Assembly (NCBI RefSeq): GCF_017874035.1
Contig: NZ_JAGGKV010000035.1
Span: 1-49,920, forward strand
Source: Paenibacillus aceris
GTDB lineage: Bacteria; Bacillota; Bacilli; Paenibacillales; NBRC-103111
Direction: 5' to 3'
Length of the DNA stretch: 49,920 nucleotides
Positions 15,970-23,434 of the stretch are shown piece after piece; within the stretch, counting starts at the first letter, position 1; each line of letters begins with the position of its first letter. Position numbers and translations under genes: made by a program. The notes beneath the pieces were generated by a model, which worked only from the letters and a program-made list of their open reading frames with translations, ran no database searches and had not been told where the DNA came from.

Positions 15970-16668
15970 ATGATGTTTCTAAGAATCTTGTTTACGACTC
16001 TGACAATTCCTTTATTGGTTAGTTTATGGCTAGCAGATAGAGCCTATTCCTATCCAAGCAGCGACGAGTACACGGACCTTCCGCAATCTTACAGTCTAGC
16101 AGTAAATGCTACAGCAGCTGAACCTGAAACAACCACTGCTCAGGCAGTCGTGCCGCCTACAACACAATATCAGATAAACCGTGGAGACACCCTGTTCCAA
16201 ATCGCCCGTGATTTTGAAATCGATGTGAATGATCTGATGGCTGCCAACGATATTCAAGATCCACGCGGGCTCACGGTTGGACAAACCTTAAAGATTCCCT
16301 CCGCCGGTGCGGGGGCAGGAGCTTCAAAAACTCAGCCAAAAATCATAAAAAAAGTCATTAATACCACACTAACGGCCTATACGGCGGGCTTCGAATCTAC
16401 TGGCAAAAAGGCCTCCCATCCGATGTACGGCATTACCTTCAGCGGGTTAAAGGCCAAAGAAGGACGGACGATCGCCGTCGATCCAAACGTCATTCCGCTG
16501 GGCTCAACCGTATTTATCGAGGGCATCGGCATTCGCAAAGCCGAAGATATCGGCTCGGCGATTCGCGGTTCGAGAATCGATGTGTTCATGAACGATTTGG
16601 GCCAAGCCAAGGAATTCGGCGTGAAGAAGAATGTGAAAGTCTATTTGCTGAATCGAGAGAATATTTAA
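15970..16668 (+). CDS. secreted LysM and 3D-domain protein
   Basis: Probable cell-wall protein of 232 residues. A signal peptide (hydrophobic residues about 3-22) leads to a threonine/alanine-rich linker. One LysM peptidoglycan-binding repeat follows (YQINRGDTLFQIARDF, about 67-110), then a C-terminal 3D domain (about 130-228). The 3D domain is named for three conserved aspartates, seen here in TIAVDPNVIPLGS, AEDIGSAI and RIDVFMND. This domain is a double-psi beta-barrel related to MltA/resuscitation-factor folds, seen in Bacillus YocH and YuiC. Expected role: wall remodelling or muralytic activity outside the cell. Start: GAGGAGG four to seven bases before tandem ATGs. Confidence 0.85.
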   Translation: MMFLRILFTTLTIPLLVSLWLADRAYSYPSSDEYTDLPQSYSLAVNATAAEPETTTAQAVVPPTTQYQINRGDTLFQIARDFEIDVNDLMAANDIQDPRGLTVGQTLKIPSAGAGAGASKTQPKIIKKVINTTLTAYTAGFESTGKKASHPMYGITFSGLKAKEGRTIAVDPNVIPLGSTVFIEGIGIRKAEDIGSAIRGSRIDVFMNDLGQAKEFGVKKNVKVYLLNRENI

Positions 16669-16688
16669 TATGGAGCGTCCTAGTGGCG

Positions 16689-17657
16689 CTAACTAAAATG
16701 GGCAGCGTAAACTTCATTGATTTTGGAGGCGTCAGCTATTAAGTTCATTTCCCTTAGGGCAGTGACGACAAGACTGATGGCTGTCTGGTTCAACTGCGTC
16801 CGGTCGCCAACCGCCTTCAGATCCCCTTCGTATTTCAGTCCGGCTTTACTGTCGATATCCACCTTCATCTCATTCTTCGTGAAAGTAGGGTTGGAGAGGA
16901 TATGCAAGATTTTCGCGGTCTTCCCGCTCTCTTCCATCTTCGCTTTGTAGCCTGCCGCTTCTGATGTGCTTTTGGTGATGAACGTATGCCCCTTGCTCCA
17001 TTTGTTATAGGTAGCGTTGGCTTCGGGATCGTCCCTGCCATGAGTGGAGACGCCCGATCCTTTCCCGCCTTTATTCGCTCTAATTCCACCTTCGGCAATA
17101 GCTTCCACGTTTTCCGTAAACGTCACGTGATAAAAAATGCACACATCGAGAACCTTTTTGATAGCTTGTTCAATCGTCCCATTCGGGTTTGCAATAGCAT
17201 CTTCGCTTTGGGCTAATCTCGGCGTTAGAAACATTGCCTTAAACGGCTCTGTATTAATAATTTCCTCAGCCAGCGCACGCTCCGTAAGTTCCCGATCGAC
17301 ATACTGCGCCATATCGTCCCGCACTGTGCCATAGGACGGAAGATTATCCTTTCCTTCACTTCGGTTGCGCATCTTTACCCACAAAGCAGAGAGATCGCTG
17401 TCTTTCCATTTTTTCTTTGCGCTGTCGTCTAACGATCGCTGAATTACAGGGATAGATGCTGTCTGCTGGACAGCCATACGCTGAACCATCTGGGACACGG
17501 CTCGATTTCCTGCGGTGCGCTGCAGCATCATGATGTGGGAGAGGGACGAAACCGGACCCGCTTCTTTTCGTTCAGAAGGTTTCTCCGGATAGGAAGTTTG
17601 CTGCTGGGCTTGCAACTGATTGTTTCCGTTGCGGTTTGGTACGACTGCTTTACTCAT
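16689..17657 (-). CDS. orphan protein with LQRTAGNRAV motif; possible ADP-ribosyltransferase-like toxin
   Basis: 322 residues with no clear family for the whole. Residues 1-40 are Gln/Asn/Ser/Pro-rich. LQRTAGNRAV (45-54) followed by QMVQR resembles a short N-terminal motif that I recall from proteins linked with extracellular contractile injection systems and DUF4157 toxins. Residues about 175-260 (YHVTFTENVEAIAEGGI ... GHTFITKSTSEAAGYKAKM ... KILHIL) look like the core strands of an ADP-ribosyltransferase fold: His near a strand, NxxxIxxxGI, then a strand-helix with EAAGY. No signal peptide or membrane segment. Start: ATG at 17657, 8 bases after AGGAG; a longer frame from 17699 lacks support. 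No phage-tail or immunity gene is adjacent. Function is inferred, not shown. Confidence 0.6.
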   Translation of the reverse strand: MSKAVVPNRNGNNQLQAQQQTSYPEKPSERKEAGPVSSLSHIMMLQRTAGNRAVSQMVQRMAVQQTASIPVIQRSLDDSAKKKWKDSDLSALWVKMRNRSEGKDNLPSYGTVRDDMAQYVDRELTERALAEEIINTEPFKAMFLTPRLAQSEDAIANPNGTIEQAIKKVLDVCIFYHVTFTENVEAIAEGGIRANKGGKGSGVSTHGRDDPEANATYNKWSKGHTFITKSTSEAAGYKAKMEESGKTAKILHILSNPTFTKNEMKVDIDSKAGLKYEGDLKAVGDRTQLNQTAISLVVTALREMNLIADASKINEVYAAHFS

Positions 17658-17732
17658 AGTAGGAGCTCCTATTCGAGGTTTTAGGTAGAATCCGCTCATC
17701 GTTCTTGCTTCATTTTACCCTATTTTTATCGG

Positions 17733-17760
17733 TTGACACGGGAGAAATGTGAAGTCTAAT
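17733..17760 (+). promoter_or_regulatory. candidate sigma-A promoter in a gene-free gap
   Basis: TTGACA (17733-17738), 16-bp spacer, TCTAAT (17755-17760). The -35 is perfect, the -10 moderate. It points toward a strong terminator at 17891-17918 with no open frame between them. Confidence 0.4.
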
Positions 17761-17766
17761 GCGGCT

Positions 17767-17918
17767 TGAACCCTCGTTGGATCAGAGCGCTTCTCATCAA
17801 AAAGTCAGCATGGAGATTAGTGCGGGTGGCAACCTTTGCGGCAAAATAGCGCCCTGTTGTTCCCCTACAAACATAGAATTTCCTATATGTAAAAAAGGAG
17901 CCAACCGGCTCCTTTTTT
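17767..17918 (+). ncRNA. candidate small RNA of about 150 nt
   Basis: Between the promoter candidate at 17733 and a strong hairpin, A6GGAGCC/GGCTCCT7 (17891-17918), lies about 125 bases with no credible reading frame. The neighbouring genes start away from or beyond this unit, so the terminator has no obvious gene to serve. The body contains one right-type site of the dispersed intergenic element (AAAATAGCGCCCTG at 17843). The call rests on promoter and terminator only. Confidence 0.3.
17843..17863. repeat. single right-type site of the intergenic element
   Basis: AAAATAGCGCCCTGTTGTTC matches the right-type half-site of the 176-bp element. No partner sites are seen at the expected 51-bp intervals, so this is a solo or decayed copy. 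Confidence 0.5.
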
Positions 17919-17981
17919 TCGTTTCGTCTATGTGAGAGGGACAGTGCTTCTTACATCCGTGGGGCATGGGAAGTAAGTGCT

Positions 17982-18010
17982 TTCACGAACATTCAACCAT
18001 AGATTATAAT
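17982..18010 (+). promoter_or_regulatory. promoter of the phosphotriesterase-family gene
   Basis: TTCACG (17982-17987), 17-bp spacer, perfect TATAAT (18005-18010). The expected start near 18017 lies downstream of the first in-frame ATG at 17966, so it decides for the later start codon of the gene. Confidence 0.65.
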
Positions 18011-18043
18011 GAAGTCAAAATGGAGAATGTCGAGGTGTCGTCG

Positions 18044-18964
18044 ATGCTGCAGACCGTAACCGGACTTATCAATGAAAAAGAAGCTGGAACCCTACTTGTC
18101 CACGAGCATATCCTCGTTGGATTTATCGAAGATGGAAAGTTATCTCCGAAGGATTATGACCGAGACGAGGTTGTGGCGATGATCTTGCCGCTCCTGCTGC
18201 AGCTGAAGGAGGCAGGCTGCTCCACGTTTGTTGATTGCGCGCCGGAATACTTGGGGCGTGACCCCTACCTGTTGAAGGAGCTGGCTGCAAAATCCGGCCT
18301 GCACCTCGTGACGAATACAGGATTCTATAAAGCTCCTTATTTGCCGCCCTTCGTCTATCAAGCCACAGAACAGGATCTTGCCGACCTATGGATTCGTGAG
18401 GCAAGGAATGGCATCGGAGATAGCGGCGTATTTCCTGGCTATATCAAAATTGCGTTGAACGACGGAACATCGATCAATGAGACACAGCAAAAAATTTTGC
18501 GGGCGGCTATCCGCACCTCGCTTGAAACCGGACTGCCGATTCAATGCCACACCATCGGTGGGGACACCGCTCTGCATGCTGGCGAAATCATGAAACAAGC
18601 CGGTTTTGACCGGGAGCGGTTTATCTGGGTGCATGCCCAAACCGGCAAGGATTTGGCTGTCCATCAGCAGCTTGCGGCTGACGGCATGTGGATTTCGATT
18701 GATTCTATCCTGCCAGGCACATATGACAAGCATGTGGATTTGCTGCAGCAATTACTGGCTCATGGCGTTAGCGGCGATCGCATCCTGCTTTCTCAGGATA
18801 CGGGGTGGTACACGGTCGGTGAAGAAAGAGGCGGCAACCTCCGCCCCTACCACCACCTGCTGACCGATTTTCTCCCTTATGCGGCTGAGAAAGGATTGGA
18901 TGAGCACTGGCTGCAGCAGTGCGTTACCCGCAACCCTTATCAGGCAATGCGTATACGGAGTTAA
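18044..18964 (+). CDS. phosphotriesterase-family metal hydrolase
   Basis: Binuclear metal hydrolase of the phosphotriesterase/lactonase (PHP-like Php) family, 306 residues. Metal ligands are in place: HEH (His20, His22), the lysine to be carboxylated in GYIKIAL (Lys135), QCHTIGGD (His169), WVHAQ (His197) and LSQDTGWY (Asp252). The N-terminus MLQTVTGLI is the family's usual start. I chose ATG 18044 because GAGGTG precedes it and the -10 box at 18005 lies inside the longer frame. Natural substrates of such relatives are often lactones or phosphosugars; this one is unknown. It is a single-gene unit between the small-RNA region and the fructan operon. Confidence 0.85.
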   Translation: MLQTVTGLINEKEAGTLLVHEHILVGFIEDGKLSPKDYDRDEVVAMILPLLLQLKEAGCSTFVDCAPEYLGRDPYLLKELAAKSGLHLVTNTGFYKAPYLPPFVYQATEQDLADLWIREARNGIGDSGVFPGYIKIALNDGTSINETQQKILRAAIRTSLETGLPIQCHTIGGDTALHAGEIMKQAGFDRERFIWVHAQTGKDLAVHQQLAADGMWISIDSILPGTYDKHVDLLQQLLAHGVSGDRILLSQDTGWYTVGEERGGNLRPYHHLLTDFLPYAAEKGLDEHWLQQCVTRNPYQAMRIRS

Positions 18965-19022
18965 AACGGCGAAAAACCAGCAGCTCTCGGGCATCTCCCT
19001 ATCGGCCACGGGGAGCTTGAAG

Positions 19023-19085
19023 GGAACTTGAGTCCGCTATTTGGGCAGCATCAGCCCGAATCTTTATTTAAGCGGAACTACTGGG
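19023..19085. repeat. partial intergenic element, two left-type sites
   Basis: Left-type motif starts GGAAC at 19023 (with CCGCTATTT at 19034) and again at 19074 (GGAACTACTGGGGC). The 51-bp offset is the same as in the complete copies. The right half is absent or has been replaced by the end of the fructosidase gene. Confidence 0.5.
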
Positions 19086-19103
19086 GCACAAGAACCCAAA
19101 GAT

Positions 19104-20603
19104 TCAAGGATTCAAATACCAAACATCCAAGCTCGCAAGATGAGCTTCGCCCTTCTTGGCAAAAAGCTTGATACCCAAGCTGTCCGCCGCAGGGTAAATA
19201 CGGTTCGTGACGGTCTTCATGCCGTCATTCGCGAAGAGTTCAACCGAAGAGCGGTCGAGAAAGATGTGCAGCTTCACGAGACCATCCTCCAACGGCGCCA
19301 GCTGCACTTCGCTCACGCCCGCTTCACCTGCGCCGGAGTGCGTACGATCGACGCTGAGCTTACGGTCAGCTGCCGAATAGCTCACTTGCGTATATTCGGC
19401 GCCATCTTCCGAGCAGCGAAGCAGCAAGCCGAAATCCACGTCCCCAGCGGATTTGCCCGTATCAAAAACGGCGATGAGCTCAAGCGTATCGCCATTCACA
19501 CCCGGCAGCGTCAACTCCGCATCCGCGCTAATGGAAAGATCGCTCACGCGGTGATGCGCCCCGCGCAATGCTTTCAGCTCAGCGACAGGCCCCATCCGCA
19601 GCGTACCGTCTGTATGGAGCTTCAGCTCTCGCGGCAGGGTAAACGCCCCCATCCAGCCTCGATCCTGCTCTGGCATTTGTGCGCCCCAAATGTTCATCCA
19701 ACCCAAGAGGATGCGACGGCCCTGCCCGTCCACGAACGTTTGCGGCGCGTAAAAATCGAACCCATAATCTAGCCGCTCCGCATAGCTGCAGTCGAATTTC
19801 CCCGTTGCGTAATTCAGCTTGCCGGTTAAGTACATCGTCTTCGTCGTTCCCATATTCATCGGGGACACAACAAGCACGTGGTCATCCCCGTTCCCTAACG
19901 GGAAGAGATCCGGGCACTCCCACATATCTCCCATCGTGCCGTCGCTTTCGGCGGCAACTCCCAGATAACGCCACTCCTGCAAATCCGGAGACGTATACAG
20001 CAGCGCTTTGCCTAAGCCATCTTTCCCGTATCCGATCACCATGTACCACGCTCCGTCATGCTGCCAAACCTTCGGGTCCCGGAACCCGAAACCGCCCTCC
20101 TCCGGCGCTCCGGCAATGACTGGGTTGCACACTGCTTTGCGGAAGTTCACCCCATCGATGCTAGTCGCGAGACACTGCACTTCCACCGGTGCGCGCCCGT
20201 CGACATGCCCCGTGTAAATTAACGAGAGCACGCCGTTATTGTCCACTGCACTGCCCGACCAGCAGCCATAGCCTCCGGCTTCTCCAGCGTCGTATTCTTC
20301 CGAAGGCGCCAAGGCGACTGGAAGGTGCTCCCAGTTGACCAAGTCTTTGCTTTTGGCATGACCCCAGTGCATCGGTCCCCACTTAGGTTCATACGGATAG
20401 TGTTGATAAAAAGCATGGTACTCATCTTTATAATAAATGAGGCCGTTCGGGTCATTCATCCAACCGGCCGGGGGCATCAAATGATACCGCAGCCTGTAAC
20501 TGTCATCCGCAAACTCTGCCGTTTGGTGCTTCAATACATTATTCGCTTGCGCTATTCGTTCCTCATGCACCTTATGCAATCCCGTGTTCACTTGCTGATT
20601 CAT
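19104..20603 (-). CDS. GH32 beta-fructosidase, cytoplasmic
   Basis: Glycoside hydrolase family 32 enzyme splitting terminal fructose from sucrose, sucrose-6-phosphate or fructo-oligosaccharides. The 499 residues show WMNDPNG with nucleophile Asp51, FRDP (174-177) and WECPD with the acid/base Glu229, then a C-terminal beta-sandwich. There is no signal peptide, so it acts inside on imported sugars. Its 5' end overlaps the fructokinase gene by 32 bases, and it is the last gene of the operon. SacA/ScrB-like function is likely. Because the importer is an ABC system and not a PTS, unphosphorylated oligosaccharides are the more probable substrate. Confidence 0.92.
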   Translation of the reverse strand: MNQQVNTGLHKVHEERIAQANNVLKHQTAEFADDSYRLRYHLMPPAGWMNDPNGLIYYKDEYHAFYQHYPYEPKWGPMHWGHAKSKDLVNWEHLPVALAPSEEYDAGEAGGYGCWSGSAVDNNGVLSLIYTGHVDGRAPVEVQCLATSIDGVNFRKAVCNPVIAGAPEEGGFGFRDPKVWQHDGAWYMVIGYGKDGLGKALLYTSPDLQEWRYLGVAAESDGTMGDMWECPDLFPLGNGDDHVLVVSPMNMGTTKTMYLTGKLNYATGKFDCSYAERLDYGFDFYAPQTFVDGQGRRILLGWMNIWGAQMPEQDRGWMGAFTLPRELKLHTDGTLRMGPVAELKALRGAHHRVSDLSISADAELTLPGVNGDTLELIAVFDTGKSAGDVDFGLLLRCSEDGAEYTQVSYSAADRKLSVDRTHSGAGEAGVSEVQLAPLEDGLVKLHIFLDRSSVELFANDGMKTVTNRIYPAADSLGIKLFAKKGEAHLASLDVWYLNP

Positions 20604-21582
20604 CGTTTCTCCCCCTTTGACTGCGTGCCTGCATCAAAACATCAATTTCTGCTATCGTCCCCAGTGACGGGATGGCGCCTTTTCGCGTTGCGGCAAAAGC
20701 TCCAGCGGCATTAGCGAACCTCAACGCAATACGCAGCTCCTCCTCGCTCCAAGCATGCAAAGGCTTCCCAGCCCGCAGCACCTGATAGAGAAAAGCTCCG
20801 AGAAAACCATCACCCGCTCCCGTTGTGTCCACCGCTTGAACGGAATAACTGTCAACCATTCCCCACTTCTCATTTATCCGGTAAAAAGAGCCTTCACGCC
20901 CGGCCGTTACTAGCAATAGTTCAATCGCATACCGCTCCGCCAATTGCCGAGATGCAAGCTCGATATCAGGTTCCCCTGTAAGAAAAAGAAGCTCTTCCTC
21001 GGACACTTTGACAAGATCGGCAAGTTTTAATCCCGCCTGTATCGCCTCTCTCGCCTGCAGCTCGCTCTTCCACAAAGAAGGCCGCCAATTAGGATCGTAT
21101 GAAATGAAAGCACCACACTCTTTAGCCCGCTGCACGGACTTGATCGTCGCATTGTAAGCCGGTTCCCCTGTCATTGAGATGGAGCCGAAGTGAAAAATCC
21201 GTGTTCCTTCCACCATAGCAGCATTTACTTCTTCCTCCCTTAGCAGTTGATCCGCACCGGGCTGGCGGGCGAAATGAAAGGATCGTTCTCCCTGCGCATC
21301 CAAATGAATGAAAGCCATCGTCGTATGGGCCTCATCCGACACGACAAGTCCCTCATCCGAGATCCCCTGCTGCTGCAAGGCTTGCCTTAAATACAAGCCG
21401 AAAGGATCCATCCCCACTTTCCCGATAAAACCTGTCCTCCCACCAAGCCTCGCAACAGCCGCAGCAACATTGACGGGAGCCCCTCCCGGGTTGCGTTCAT
21501 AAACCGGCTCTCCGGCAGGGGACAAGCCATGCGGCGCAAAATCAATTAAGTATTCGCCTATTGCAACTACATCATAGTTCAT
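20572..21582 (-). CDS. fructokinase, PfkB family
   Basis: Ribokinase-family sugar kinase, 336 residues. The N-terminal PfkB signature is NPGGAPVNVAAAVARLGG (31-48). The C-terminal signature DTTGAGDGF (252-260) contains the catalytic base Asp258. It would phosphorylate the fructose freed by the two GH32 enzymes to fructose-6-phosphate. It lies between the permease gene and the cytoplasmic fructosidase, overlapping the latter. Scr K-like naming is plausible, but PfkB specificity cannot be read from the sequence, so no symbol is given. Confidence 0.9.
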   Translation of the reverse strand: MNYDVVAIGEYLIDFAPHGLSPAGEPVYERNPGGAPVNVAAAVARLGGRTGFIGKVGMDPFGLYLRQALQQQGISDEGLVVSDEAHTTMAFIHLDAQGERSFHFARQPGADQLLREEEVNAAMVEGTRIFHFGSISMTGEPAYNATIKSVQRAKECGAFISYDPNWRPSLWKSELQAREAIQAGLKLADLVKVSEEELLFLTGEPDIELASRQLAERYAIELLLVTAGREGSFYRINEKWGMVDSYSVQAVDTTGAGDGFLGAFLYQVLRAGKPLHAWSEEELRIALRFANAAGAFAATRKGAIPSLGTIAEIDVLMQARSQRGRNDESASEHGIA

Positions 21583-21634
21583 CTTAAGCTCCCTTTCTTC
21601 CTGTTATACCAGTTCTCTTCAACTCTCTCCAACC

Positions 21635-22471
21635 CTAGCCTTTAATGCCTGACATCGTAATCCCCTGAATATAGTAGCGTTGCAAAAATAAAAACAGGAA
21701 TAAGATCGGCACGGTAGACAAGGTGTTGGCGGCGAGCACTTTGGACCAATCCGTTCCTTCATTGGAGGAGAACGTAGAAATCCCTACTTGGATCATCTGC
21801 ATCTTCTGATCGTTAATAACAATGAGCGGCCAGAGATAGGAGTCCCAATTGCCAAGGAACGTCATTAATCCCAGTGTAATTAAAGCCGGCACTGCCGCCG
21901 GAAGCACGATCGATACGAAAGTGCGCGGTAAGCTGGCTCCGTCCATACGTGCCGCCTCCATCATTTCGCTGGGTACCTCCGCGAAAAATTGCCGCAACAT
22001 AAAAATTCCGAACACAGACAAAAGGGAGGGGACGATCAGCGCTTTGTACGAATTCAGCCAACCCAGATCATGCATGAGCAGGTAATTGGGCACGAGCGTC
22101 ACTTCACCCGGGATAATCATTGCAGACATAAACAGAGCGAAAACGACTTTTTTGAACCGAAATTTGAGCTTCGCAAACGCAAAAGCCGCCATAGCATTAA
22201 TGATAAGTACAAGCGCGGTGACAATCGTAGCTACAAAGAGCGTATTCCAGATATAGCGAAGAAAAGGGTTGCGCACATTGAAAATGACATTATGAAAATT
22301 ACGCCACGTCCATTCCACCGGAACCAGCAGGTGAATATTCAAGGACGTGTATTTAAAAAGCTCCTGATACGGACGAAATGCCCCGGCAACCATCCATAGG
22401 ATCGGAGCGACAGAAATCAGAGCGATCCCGATCATGATGATCATTCTTACGGTGTTGGTTATCCTCTTCAT
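21635..22471 (-). CDS. sugar ABC transporter permease (MalG type)
   Basis: Inner-membrane permease of the CUT1 carbohydrate family, 278 residues, six predicted membrane segments. The EAA loop EAARMDGASLPRTFVSIVLP contacts the ATPase. Partner of the MalF-type permease 18 bases upstream. No ATPase gene is present in the operon, as is usual for Gram-positive CUT1 importers that share an MsmX-type ATPase encoded elsewhere. Substrate is inferred from the GH32 neighbours: fructo-oligosaccharide or sucrose. Confidence 0.9.
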   Translation of the reverse strand: MKRITNTVRMIIMIGIALISVAPILWMVAGAFRPYQELFKYTSLNIHLLVPVEWTWRNFHNVIFNVRNPFLRYIWNTLFVATIVTALVLIINAMAAFAFAKLKFRFKKVVFALFMSAMIIPGEVTLVPNYLLMHDLGWLNSYKALIVPSLLSVFGIFMLRQFFAEVPSEMMEAARMDGASLPRTFVSIVLPAAVPALITLGLMTFLGNWDSYLWPLIVINDQKMQMIQVGISTFSSNEGTDWSKVLAANTLSTVPILFLFLFLQRYYIQGITMSGIKG

Positions 22472-22489
22472 AGCGTTTCTCCTCCTTTT

Positions 22490-23407
22490 TTAATCCGTGT
22501 CCTTGCTAAACAGCTTCATCTGAATCAGTGAAATGGTCAATACGATGGCAAAGAGGACAAAAGCCGCTGCTGTGGCATACCCCATTCGCATCTGCGTAAA
22601 AGCCTGCTTGTAAATGTAGAACACGACAGTCTCCGTCGAGCTGTTCGGCCCTCCATTTGTCAATACGAAGACAAGTCCTGATAGTTTAATCGCGTCAATC
22701 GTCGTCATAATTACAACGAAAGCCATCGTCCGGTTCAACAGCGGAAGTGTAATTTTGAAAAACTGCTGCATCCGAGATGCGCCGTCCACTCTGGCAGCCT
22801 CGTACAAGTCAGGAGAGATATTGTTCAAGCCTGCTAGGAAAATGATCATGAAAAACCCTGCGCCTTTCCAAATCCCCAGCACAATAATGCCGTTCATCGC
22901 TGTGGACGGATCGGAGAGAAAGCTCGTCACCGGCAGGTGCAAAGCCTTCAGCACACTGTTCAGCAGCCCAAACTCCTTATTGTAAATGAGCTTAAACACC
23001 GTTGCAGCCACAGCCGTCGAAATGATAACCGGAATAAAATATAGCGTTCGAAACAGCCCGGACGTTGCCGTTTTCTTCTGAATCAACAGCGCAAGCCCCA
23101 GCGCGATGCTCGTTTGTATCGGAATGACGATGATGGCAAAATAAAATGAATGCTTCAGGGAATTAAAGAATGCACGGTCTTTCATCAGATGCACATAATT
23201 GTCCATGCCGACAAAGACATCTCCCGCACCTACTAAGGAGTAATTTTTAAAGCTGATGATAAGGGCTTGCAGCATAGGGTAAAACACGAAGACAAGCAAT
23301 AAAGCAATCGCAGGTAAAATAAACCAGAATGCGGTTGTCTGCTCATGCCTTCGAAAGCTTTGCGATTTCTTCTTGGTTGCAATCGCTGTTTGTATCACCG
23401 TATCCAT
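22490..23407 (-). CDS. sugar ABC transporter permease (MalF type)
   Basis: CUT1-family permease, 305 residues, with a cytoplasmic N-terminus of about 28 residues, six membrane segments and the EAA loop EAARVDGASRMQQFFKITLP. It forms a heterodimer with the downstream permease and receives substrate from the lipoprotein encoded by the first gene of the cluster. It lies 27 bases after the levanase-like gene. Confidence 0.9.
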   Translation of the reverse strand: MDTVIQTAIATKKKSQSFRRHEQTTAFWFILPAIALLLVFVFYPMLQALIISFKNYSLVGAGDVFVGMDNYVHLMKDRAFFNSLKHSFYFAIIVIPIQTSIALGLALLIQKKTATSGLFRTLYFIPVIISTAVAATVFKLIYNKEFGLLNSVLKALHLPVTSFLSDPSTAMNGIIVLGIWKGAGFFMIIFLAGLNNISPDLYEAARVDGASRMQQFFKITLPLLNRTMAFVVIMTTIDAIKLSGLVFVLTNGGPNSSTETVVFYIYKQAFTQMRMGYATAAAFVLFAIVLTISLIQMKLFSKDTD

Positions 23408-23434
23408 GGTTCGTCTCTCCGTTCTGCATAAAAG

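Noticed and set aside
19041..19772. A 243-codon plus-strand frame antisense to the GH32 gene
   Set aside because: Composition is Arg/His-rich as expected of an antisense shadow; no start signals; the opposite strand carries the GH32 domain.
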